64,000 bases of DNA from Entoloma clypeatum (Eukaryota; Basidiomycota; Agaricomycetes; Agaricales; Entolomataceae). Made by a program: the position numbers and the translations under genes. Location of the stretch: NCBI GenBank assembly GCA_963565915.1, contig OY751489.1:62001-126000 (forward strand), in the 5' to 3' direction. How positions within the stretch are numbered: position 1 is the first letter of the stretch; every line of letters begins with the position of its first letter. Of this stretch, positions 54,645 through 64,000 are shown piece after piece. The notes beneath the pieces were generated by a model, which saw nothing but the letters and a program-made list of their open reading frames with translations, did no database searches and was not told where the DNA came from.

Positions 54645-57600
54645 TGTTGAAGTTCCACCTGGGCGCTAGCCACAGGTGTACTGAGCAACATAGCTACAGT
54701 GGAAGTACTCTACGATACAGCTATGGTCACTTACATGGTTTGGAGGGGTAAGGCTGGTGAGAGCGGTTGAGGCTGGTGAGAGCGATGGAGCTGGTTAAGA
54801 GTCAAGAGACAACTTGTTGATATTGACAGTTTCCTGGTCTTATATACCGTACTACTGTTTGTACCAACCAAACAAGTATGTAATGAAGATATGTAAAGGT
54901 CATGTGATGTAATCTAATCTAATCTAATCTACGTGATGGGAAAAGTTTCAACACCCCCCCATATTTAGTACATACTTCTAAATACATCTTACTTTTTCCC
55001 ACATATATATATAGGTACTCTGTTTTGCCTAGTTTTTTATCAATCCGAAGTACGGGATAAACTTGGAAAAGAGGATTTTTCCCAGATTCTTAGTTAAAAG
55101 GTCTGCAGGGTTGTTCACTCCTTCAATGAATTCGACCATAATTATCCCTTCGGAGACTTTTTCTCTGACGAAGTGGAATCACATGTCAATGTGCTTGGAT
55201 CGCTTCTCAGTCACAGGGTTGGATGCGATAAAGACGGAGCCGTTGTTATCTCCGTAGATCGGTACTGATCCGATCTGCATTCCAAGTTCGGCAAGCATGC
55301 TTCTCAGCCATGTTGCTGCGCGACTGCAATCTGATAGCGCCATATACTCTGCTTCTGTAGAAGAGAGGGCGATGGTCTTTTGCGCCGATGATACCCATGT
55401 TATCGCTCCAGACGCCAGTGATATGAAGAAGCCGGTGGTAGACCTCCTCGTGTTTTCATCTGACGCCCAGTCGGAGTCTGTGAATGCATAGATCCCTTTC
55501 CCTGAGTCCCCATCGTACATGATTGCGTAATTTTTCGTTGCCTTCAAATATCTGCAAATATCCCTAGCCACCTCTAAATGGCGTTTGGTGGGATTTGCGG
55601 AAAATTGGGACATTTTGATTACAGCAAAGCAGATGTCAGGCCTCGTTCCAATCATCAGATATAGGAGTGATCCGATGACGGATTGGTACTTAGATCGGAG
55701 TTCCGCATTGGGTTCATCTTCGGACGCCATGGGTTTGTAGCCCGTAGGGAGTGGGGTATGGGTGGCATTAGATTCGCTCATCCCCATGCGTGCCAGAATT
55801 TTCTCAAGATAAGGTACTTGATCAATGAAGATCCTCTTCCCACGTTGCCTTATTTGGATTGAGAGAAATTCCTTTGGTTCCCCATCGGGCACTAGGTGAC
55901 CTAGGTCCCTACATTCCCATGTTGTCATGAAAGCCTTCTTCTTTTCTAGCGTATATTCCCGGTTTGTGCCGAGAAAAGCAGAGTCGTCGACATAGATGAC
56001 GGCAATTACAATTTCCCCATTGGTACTTTTGTGAATGAATACTCCCGCATCGGAGTGAAGCCGGACAAAGCCGAGCTTTTTCATGGAGGAATCAAGTTCC
56101 CTCCACCAGGCTAATGCGGCCTGCTTAAGTCCATATAGAGCTTTGAATAGTTGGTACACGAGGTGTTCTTTCCCTTTTACTATGTAGCCCTCAGGCTGTC
56201 GCATATAGATGACTTCACGGAGCGTTCCATAGAGGAAGGCTGATGAGACGTCCAATAGAGTCATGAACCACCCTTCAAGGGCTGTCAATGCCAGTATTAG
56301 CCGGACGGTTTCATATCTTATGACTGGTGAGAAGATCTGATCAAAGTCGATCCCTTCTACCTGTGAGAAGCCTTTTGCGACGAGGCGCGCTTTCAGACGC
56401 CCGTCGGACTTTTTGTTGTAAACCCATTTGTTCCTTAGAGCTTTCCTCCCTGCAGGCAGTTGCACTAGCTCCGTGATCACCCCGCGGCGTTTGAGCATGT
56501 CTAGCTCTTTACGTTCAGCCGCATACCAGTCTTCTCTATTTGGAAGAGGGTATATGTCTTTATGGGACATTTCAACGATGCCAACTTGGACTGATATTGC
56601 CTCCATCAGGAGGTCATTCATCCATGCTGTTTGACCGCCCAATCTCCGTCTTCGATCTAATTTTTCAAGATCAGACGCTGGAGTGTCTTCCCCATAGATG
56701 CTTCCTGGCATCTTCCGAACTTGTCGTTCCCTGATCGGTCGATCTGGTACTTGCTCGGGTTCTGGGGTGGGTACTCGTGGTTGGTCATCAGGCTCACTGG
56801 CAGGCAGTTCGTTGTCTGATTCAGGTTGATCCTGTTCAATGGGAACTGGGATATGAGGTGTTTCGTTGTGACTATCATTATCATTGCTGCCGGGAATGAG
56901 ATCCTCAAACTCATCGGCCGGCTCTGGGTTTTCCATTTCTGGGTGGTTTTCTGGCAATGGGTCAATGTGGCATCTAGGGTACTTGCTTTCATCAAAGATA
57001 GCTTTCCCGCCCATGAAAATCGTGTTGGTCTCAGGATCCATGAAGCGGTATCCTTTGACCCCTGGTTTTGATCCGAGATAAATCATCAATCGGGATCTTG
57101 ATTCCAGGGAGTTCCTACGTTTCTCTTTTGGGATATATACATATGCCTGACATCCAAATACTCTGACACTAGACATGTCGGGGATCTCATTGGTCACCCT
57201 GAAGTAAGGGGTTTTCCATTCAAGACGCTGCATGGGGGTTCTGTTGTAGAGAAATGCTGCGTGTTCCAAACAGAATTCCCACCACATGGGCGGTAAGCAT
57301 GCATCGAAGCGCAATGCCTGAGATTTTTCCCATAGTGTTCGATTGATCCTTTCTGCTCTACCATTCTGCTGGTGCTGATATGGGAGCGTGACATCGATCA
57401 GAATTCCATGATCGGCAAGTACATCCTTGTATTCGTCAAATTCTCCACCTCCATCAACCCGCCACTTTTTAGGGGTAGCGGCAAATTGATTCTGGATCAT
57501 CGCAAGGAATTGTTTCAGCGCCGTGATGGCGCCTGACTTCTTCCTAAGCAAGACGACCCAGACATGGGATGAAAAATCGTCCAAAAAGGTAAGGAAATAT

Positions 57601-60428
57601 TTGTACTTGTGGTACGATGCCGTGGATATCTGCTTTAAATCCGAATGGATCAAATCAAAGGGTTTGACAGCCCTTGTCATCGAGTTAGGATAAGATTGAT
57701 TTGGCATTTTCCCTTTTAGACACCCCGTGCAGCTTTCCTGTGATTTCTCACGTACTAACGTTTTGGGTACTCCTTTGGTACTAGTGGGAATCTTATTGAG
57801 CGCTTGGTCATTTGGGTGGCCAAGGCGTTTATGCCAGGTTTCGACAGTGATTTCGCTAGAGATCGCGTGAATTTGGTCATAACGTATTTCAGTGTCTAAC
57901 CAATAAATGGTTTGTCCGAGAATGTGAGGCGAGAACTGTATTTTGTTCTGTCCTTTGGAGATGTTGATTTCTCCACGCATTCCGTCTACTTTGTAACCGT
58001 GATTAAGGAAGACGCCTAGGGACAATAGGCGTGTGTCCATGTCCGGAATGTAGAATACAGGTCGGAGAAGGTGGGTTTTTATTTCCCCATTTAGGGTATG
58101 CCGTACTGGAACGGCCCCAACTCCGAGAATTTCCAGTTTCTTTCCCTTTTCAGCTGTTTGGACAAATCGCTTAGCTTTAAGAGGCCTGTAGTACGCGAAG
58201 TCCTTGAACTCATGGGTAAAGTGTAACGAGGCACCAGAGTCTAAGATCCATTGTGCACGTTCTTTCTCCTTACAGTGTGTACATGACGCAAAGTGCTTTG
58301 TATATTTTTTATATAGATCGTTGTCAATATGATCCATACATTCTGCACTAGTACTAGCTAATATTTTACACGTCTGCAAGGAGGTGTTATTAGCTTTCCT
58401 TGATTGGTCAGATTCAGGAGAGGAAGATGACGAACCGTCAAGTTCAATGAGCCCATCTTCGAATTGGTCCGGCCCCATCCGCTCGCTTTGATGGTCTATG
58501 TCCATCATCCTAAGGGTTTGGTCCAGCGGCGGAGTAACTCGACGCTGCTTGGACGGTCTTTCGTCTTCTTCTGGGATAATCGTATCCAGAATGCGAAGGT
58601 TTGACCCTGAGGGGCGGGCACCAATGCCGCGTGCAAGTTTGCGAACATGGTCGTTTTTCTTCCACACAGACGGCTTGCCTGAAGGAAGCCCGGTGTACTG
58701 GGATGGAGGCGGGTTCATTCGCTGAAGGAGCGACTGCATCCGCTGAGAGTCTGGCTGGGCGGTGCTCATTGTTTTCCCGCGCCCGGTGATGGTTGTGAAG
58801 GACGGTGTCGGAAGAGGAGGGAAGTGTATGGCGGGAGCAACAAACTCAACCGTTTCCTCCACATGGTCGGACGTGTTGTCCGCAGTGTTGGCGCTTTTCT
58901 TCTGATTGCGCCAGCGTCCTTTTCCCTTCTTCTTTTCAGAAGCGGTACTATGGTCGGTCGAGTTAGGCTGCTCGTCAGCGTCGTTCTGTGAGGTACTCGG
59001 CTTTTGCTGCTTTTCCCATTTGGGGTCCTGCCCCTTTCGCTTTGTCCCAGAAATTTTCTTGGCCTGCTCATTGGACGTACGAGTAGACCCGACCGAATAC
59101 TTGCGCCGGTATTCAGAGATGATGCTATCGGCGACGGCTTTGTAGGTGAAATCATCGGCGTCGTAGACCTGGAAAAGGGCGGTGGAGAGTGACGACCAGG
59201 CGTCGGGAATTGCATTGGCCAGGATCATTGCCTGCATCAGGTCGGGGACGACAAAGCTTGAATCGGCGAGCCGGGCGAAGAGAGACCCCAGGCGTTCAAT
59301 TTCAGGCACTGGGTCGCGTCCAGACAGTTTGTAGGTGGCGGCGGCCTTGAAATCGCCGAAGATGACGGCCGGGGATACCTTGGAGTAGGCATCTTTCAGC
59401 GTTTTCCACGCGCCAAGTGCCGAGGTGCTGTCCTTAATGTGGCGTCTGATCGCCTCAGAGACCTTCAGGCGTATCGCCCCGAGAGCTACGTCGTCGTCCC
59501 TGATCCAGGCTTTTTCTTCCTTGCGGAAGCCGGGCTGGTCGACTGTAGTAGCCAGCACAGGGGGGGCGGCAGCAGTGGCACCAGGGGTGGAGACCGTGGT
59601 GGTGAAGTCGGCGATTACAGGGCGGGTGATGTCGCCAGAAACGAGGCGCCAAACTCCTTGATGGAGGAGGTAGGACTTCATCTTTTCGGCCCAACTTTGG
59701 TAGTCGATGCCGTCAAAGGGGGTGATGGTGTCAAGAGCAGAGCGAGAAGTAGACATTGTAGATGAATCTAAAAAAGGGTTTCCCAATCAGTGATGTGTTA
59801 TGAATATGATTCAAGAAAACAATTAAATGATTCCTTATGACATATTCCCTTTAGGAATAGCGGTCACGGGAAAACCCTTTATATGTCAGAAACGTATAAG
59901 GTGCGATCAACGTTTCCACATGGAGTGTACTAGGTCAATCCCCTTAGGGACATCTCATGACAGGTACTTGTCGTAATGACGTTCCCAGGTTCATATGTGA
60001 AGAAGTATGACTCAGAACCTAGATCTTTCGATCGGTTCCTTGCCAACCAGGGTAGAGTGGGCAGGTACTCGCTGTTGCCAGCGTTTCCCAAGTCCCTCTG
60101 CTATCCAGGGCCCATAACCTGTTGAAGTTCCACCTGGGCGTTAGCCACAGATGTACTGAGCAACCTGCTACAGTGGAAGTACTCTACATAACCGTTCTAG
60201 CCACTTACATGGTTTGGGAGGGGTGAGGCTGGTGAGAGCGGTTGAGGCTGGTAAGAGCGATGGAGCTGGTTAAGAGTCAAGAGACAACTTATTGATATTG
60301 ACAGTTTCCTGGTCTTATATACCGTACTACTGTTTGTACCAACCAAACAAGTATGTAATGAAGATATGTAAAGGTCACGTGATGTAATCTAATCTAATCT
60401 AATCTACGTGATGGGAAAAGTTTCAACA
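54645..60428 (-). mobile_element. Recombinant copia, duplicated copy
   Basis: Copy of 22457-28240: LTRs 54645-54953 and 60120-60428, which differ from each other exactly as in the first copy. The recombination that fused the two copia elements therefore predates the large duplication. Confidence 0.9.
55029..59756 (-). pseudogene. gag-pol: Copia gag-pol, duplicated copy
   Basis: Copy of 22841-27568 with the same TGA (55179-55181). One C-to-T difference at 58680 is silent in this frame (third codon position of a Ser, read on the minus strand). Otherwise the protein appears identical. Confidence 0.88.
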
Positions 60429-60650
60429 TGCGGAAGGCTATGCACTAATGAGTAAGCTGACTGCGGAATGAGTCAGACAGCTGCGGAAAGCGAGTCAGCG
60501 CGGGAGCGAGGTATACTAAAGGAAATAAAGTATAATATGATATGTGTAAGCGGGGGCCGATGAGTAAAAGTGAAAAGGTAAGCGTATACGTCTGTAGTCG
60601 TTAGTCCGTAACATGTTCCCCTCCTCAAGGTCTGTGTCCTCACAGACTAC

Positions 60651-61019
60651 CTACTCCCATCCATCGTTGCCATTTGGATCGGCCCAGGCAGGGTCAACTC
60701 GGTTACCCCAATCCTTTATTAGTTCATCGTTTACCGCCGTGGCAAACTCTAAACCTCGAACGGCGAGGCGAAGGCGTCGATTCTCGACAGCAAGGGTGTT
60801 GGTATAGTTTTTGAGGATGAGCTTCTCCTCAGCGGTGGGGGCGGTTGGTAAATCGGAGAGGGTATGAAGGCGGATATGCATCTGCCGGTGGAGGATGTCG
60901 GCGATGGAGGTTTCGAGCGCATGGATCTGGTCGCGCATGGAGAGCGCTTCGCCGATGAGGGTGGTGATGGTGGGGTTGATATCGGAAGCATCGGTGGAGG
61001 CGGCGGTGATGTTGGACAT
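60651..61019 (-). CDS. Gypsy ORF3, duplicated copy of B
   Basis: Identical product to that at 28463-28831 (122 residues). It adds no independent evidence for conservation because it is a recent copy. Confidence 0.7.
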   Translation of the reverse strand: MSNITAASTDASDINPTITTLIGEALSMRDQIHALETSIADILHRQMHIRLHTLSDLPTAPTAEEKLILKNYTNTLAVENRRLRLAVRGLEFATAVNDELIKDWGNRVDPAWADPNGNDGWE

Positions 61020-61136
61020 GGCAGAAATGATGTTTGAAAGGTATAAGAAGAACGGCGTGTTGGGCGAGAAGAGTTGGAGCGGGGAACTCGATGTGACAGA
61101 AGTCGATGTGGAAAATGGTTCTCAAAGTTTGTTCTT

Positions 61137-64000
61137 TTATTGTGGACGTGATGGATTTTGCCGATGAAAATCTCGGATCAAGTCTTGAGCGTTCTGAACA
61201 TTAGTCTGAGGTTCCCACGTGTTCTCTTCTGGGCCATACCCTTCCCATTGGACAAGGTACTGGATCTTTCCACGGAATTTCCGAGAGTCTAGGATCGTGG
61301 AGGCATGGTATTCTTCTCGTCCTTCGACGATGATCGGATCAGGGGCTGGCTTCTTTTTCTGAATGGCATACTTCGGGGTTTCATATGGTGATAACAGGGT
61401 CTCGTTGAACACAGGGTGGATCATCTTCCAAGTTTTGGGAAGATCAAGACGGTATGCGCTAGCTCCTTTCTTCTCTAGAACTTTGAACGGTCCGTGTCGG
61501 AGGGCGTCAAGTTTTTTTGAGGGACGATCAGTCCTGATGTTAGTCCCTTCCAGCCACACCTTGTCTCCGATGCGGTAATTCCGAGACGGGCTTCGTCGTG
61601 TGTCAACTGTTTTCTTCATCTGATCCTGGGCCTGTTTCAGTGCTGCGTTGGCTTCTTCTCGTGCCTGTTTGAGTTTTTTCAAGAAGTCGTTTGCCGCTGG
61701 ATTGGTGTCTTCCAACACAAATTCTCCCTTCCAAGGATGCAGACCGTAGTTGAGATAGAATGGTGTGTACTTTGTCGCTTGATGTTCTTTGTCATTGTAC
61801 TGGAATTCTGCGATTGCGATCCATTCCGCCCAATCATCTTGTAGATGGTTGACAAAGTTTCGTAAGAACACCTCGGTTTCCTGATGCGATCGTTCGGCTT
61901 GTCCATCAGTTTGTGGATGGTATGCAGTGGACAGGTTTCTCTTGATTCCCAACATGCGGCAAAGTATCTCCATGAACTTCGCGGCGAACTGTGGTCCTCT
62001 GTCGCTAATGATCTTCTTAGGGATTCCATGAAGCTTCCATATCTGGTCCCGATAGATCTTGGCTAATCCTTCAGCCGATAGTTCCACGGTTGTCAGGATG
62101 AGATGAAGCATCTTTGAATGTCTGTCCGTGATGACCAGAATTGCGTTTTTTCCATCAGATTCTGGTATCGGTCCCACGACGTCAATCCCTATGTCTTCCC
62201 ATGGTTGACTTGGCGCGGCGTTAGGGTGTAGAGGGGCGTGTCTCCTTTGGCAGCTGATCTTGTTACGTTGACAGGTGTCACACCCTTTCACATACTTCTT
62301 TACGTCATGTAGGATGGTGGGCCACCAGTAGGTGCGAGTGAGGAGTTCATGTGTTCGATATTGTCCTGGATGTCCTGCCACTGGTGCGTCGTGCGCTTCA
62401 AACATCAGTTCTTGGCGCAATTGTGGGTCTGGTGGAACATAGACTCGTTCTCCTGCGTAGGTGATGCCATTTTCCTGCTGGTACCAGTGAGGATTCTTCT
62501 TCAGACCCTGGGCTACTTCTGTCTCCATGCGATTCGAGGCCTTGATGCGTGCGATCCATGGGTTTTCGATGGTTGTGATGTTTCCGATTTTGATGGAATC
62601 AGATGTTTCACCCCCTTCAAAGAATTGTTCCTCCGTGAACATCTCCATTTGTATCACATCTTCTGATTCCAATCGTTTCAAGAATAGCCCCTCTTTGAGC
62701 ATTTGGTCGCTGTCCTGTGGCTCGAGTTCCGTCTCATACCAGGGTAAACGTGACAGGATGTCTGCTTTCGTGTTTGTCTTCCCAGGTACATGTCGCAGTT
62801 CGAAGTCATAGTCTTGTAACTTCATCTTCCAGCGCCTCTGTCGTTGGTTTAGGTCCTGAGGACGCCGAAAATACTCCAGGTTTTTGTGATCGGTTAAGAT
62901 CTCGAAACGTTCCTTGGCTTCAAGTAGATAATGTCGCCAGTCCTTCAGTGCTTCCATGACTGCCAAGAGTTCCTTGTCATATATCTCGTAATTCTGTTCG
63001 GCCGCGGACATGGTCTGCGACAAGAACGTGATAGGATGCCACTTGTCGTCTTGTTTCTGTGAAAGTACCGCTCCAATCGCATAACCCGATGCATCGGTTT
63101 CGACCCTGAACTGTCCGTCCGGTTTGGGCAATGCCAGGACTGGTGCCGTCGTGATTGCCCGTATGAGACCTTCAAATGCTTCTTGCGCCGCTGGTCCCCA
63201 TGTGAATGCTGTATTCCCCGTAAGTGTTGTAAGTGGCTTTGCGATGTTTGAGTATCCTTCAATGAAGCGTCGATAAAAATTGGCAAATCCCAGGAACCTC
63301 TGGACTTCCTTTGTTGATGTGGGTACTCGCCAGTTCCGGATTGTGTCCACCTTTTTGGTTTCCATCTCAACACGTCCTTCTCCAACGACATATCCCAATA
63401 TGGGGCATTTCGTTACTTCCCAAAGACACTTCTTCTCCTTTAGGAACAGGTCATTGTCTGACAGAATCTGCAAGATCTCTTTGGTGTTCCGGGCGAGTTC
63501 TTCCTTGGTTTTACCAATAACCACTATGTCATCCATGTAAATCACACAGATGCGCCGACGGATCTGATCCCTGAATAGGCTGGCCATCATCCGCGAGAAC
63601 GTTCCCGGGGAGTTGCAGAGACCGAAAAACATGACCAATGGTTCAAACAATCCTCGGCTGGTCAGGAAGGCGGCTTTCCATTCGTCACCCTTCTTGATCC
63701 GCGCGTTATTGTATCCCCACATGATGTCCATTTTGTTGAAGTAGACTGCGTCCTTCAATACATCCAAGAGGTCGCTGATGCGTGGGAGTGGGAATTTGTC
63801 CTTAACCGTGAATTTATTGACCGTGCGATAATCCTGTACCAATCGTTTGGAACCGTCTTTCTTGTTAATGAAGAAGCAGGGTGATGCATAAGGGGATTTG
63901 GACGGTCGGATCTTTCCGGTTGCCAGGCCTTCATTGATGAATTCGTCCAGTTCTTCTTGCTCCTTTTGGGTCATAGGATATGTGTTTCCTCCTAGCTCCT
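61137..64000 (-). CDS. pol: Gypsy B pol, duplicated copy, partial
   Basis: C-terminal 954 codons or so of the frame at 28949-32557, open to the window edge: RT, RNase H, integrase and chromodomain; the protease and N-terminus lie beyond 64000. Confidence 0.88.
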   Translation of the reverse strand, partial: ELGGNTYPMTQKEQEELDEFINEGLATGKIRPSKSPYASPCFFINKKDGSKRLVQDYRTVNKFTVKDKFPLPRISDLLDVLKDAVYFNKMDIMWGYNNARIKKGDEWKAAFLTSRGLFEPLVMFFGLCNSPGTFSRMMASLFRDQIRRRICVIYMDDIVVIGKTKEELARNTKEILQILSDNDLFLKEKKCLWEVTKCPILGYVVGEGRVEMETKKVDTIRNWRVPTSTKEVQRFLGFANFYRRFIEGYSNIAKPLTTLTGNTAFTWGPAAQEAFEGLIRAITTAPVLALPKPDGQFRVETDASGYAIGAVLSQKQDDKWHPITFLSQTMSAAEQNYEIYDKELLAVMEALKDWRHYLLEAKERFEILTDHKNLEYFRRPQDLNQRQRRWKMKLQDYDFELRHVPGKTNTKADILSRLPWYETELEPQDSDQMLKEGLFLKRLESEDVIQMEMFTEEQFFEGGETSDSIKIGNITTIENPWIARIKASNRMETEVAQGLKKNPHWYQQENGITYAGERVYVPPDPQLRQELMFEAHDAPVAGHPGQYRTHELLTRTYWWPTILHDVKKYVKGCDTCQRNKISCQRRHAPLHPNAAPSQPWEDIGIDVVGPIPESDGKNAILVITDRHSKMLHLILTTVELSAEGLAKIYRDQIWKLHGIPKKIISDRGPQFAAKFMEILCRMLGIKRNLSTAYHPQTDGQAERSHQETEVFLRNFVNHLQDDWAEWIAIAEFQYNDKEHQATKYTPFYLNYGLHPWKGEFVLEDTNPAANDFLKKLKQAREEANAALKQAQDQMKKTVDTRRSPSRNYRIGDKVWLEGTNIRTDRPSKKLDALRHGPFKVLEKKGASAYRLDLPKTWKMIHPVFNETLLSPYETPKYAIQKKKPAPDPIIVEGREEYHASTILDSRKFRGKIQYLVQWEGYGPEENTWEPQTNVQNAQDLIRDFHRQNPSRPQ

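Larger units (their letters stand above)
49309..64000 (+). repeat. Large direct duplication, second copy
   Basis: Repeats 17121-31812 in the same order and orientation and continues past the window end. Unit length 32,188 bp. Confidence 0.9.
60429..64000 (-). mobile_element. Gypsy B, duplicated copy, cut by the window end
   Basis: Copy of 28241-31812: truncated 3' LTR 60429-60613, polypurine tract, ORF3 and most of pol. Gag and 5' LTR lie outside. Confidence 0.9.

Overview
This is a eukaryotic window, almost certainly from a basidiomycete fungus (Agaricomycetes-like). It holds one intron-rich gene of the basidiomycete DUF6533 membrane-protein type (14 short exons), a small secreted cysteine-rich protein gene, a tRNA-Glu gene with an intron, a DDE transposase of a kind common in mushroom genomes, and chromodomain-bearing Ty3/gypsy elements. 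No bacterial features, operons or CRISPR arrays are present.

Positions 1-11,409 are the only low-copy part. They contain the secreted-protein gene (5124-5342) with a start-less inverted paralogue (6020-6247), two degenerate copies of an unknown gene (about 1.1 kb and 7.6 kb), an apparently intact DUF6533 gene (8711-10384) and the tRNA-Glu (11329-11409).

From 11,424 to the end the window is a stack of nested transposons. (a) A 342-bp TA-flanked MITE starts 14 bp 5' of the tRNA. It is split by a 5'-truncated LINE, which is split by gypsy element A (TSD CTTAT). (b) A Tc1/mariner-like element (TIR CAGTTGGGGACA, TSD TA; 21855-40922) is split by a 15.8-kb block. That block is an outer copia element containing gypsy element B, which was in turn hit by a second copia; a recombination then fused the two copia elements. 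(c) A tRNA-like sequence is split by a probable solo LTR. (d) A plus-strand copia element F (from 42125) is interrupted by gypsy element C.

The most notable large-scale event is a direct duplication. Positions 17121-31812 recur at 49309-64000 at a constant offset of 32,188 bp with only six differences that I found. Element C is a left/right chimera with mismatched flanks, as expected from unequal crossing-over between two gypsy elements; an assembly artefact must be excluded.

The gypsy family carries gag, pol in the -1 frame behind a GGATTTT heptamer, a C-terminal chromodomain, and a conserved third ORF of about 122 codons after pol that I do not recognise. Its primer-binding site is an exact 11-nt complement of the predicted 5' end of its own RNA, the Tf1/sushi self-priming arrangement. 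The copia family instead uses a tRNA-iMet anticodon-arm (half-tRNA) primer site. Most premature stops are CGA-to-TGA, and five of six post-duplication differences are at CpG, pointing to cytosine methylation and decay.
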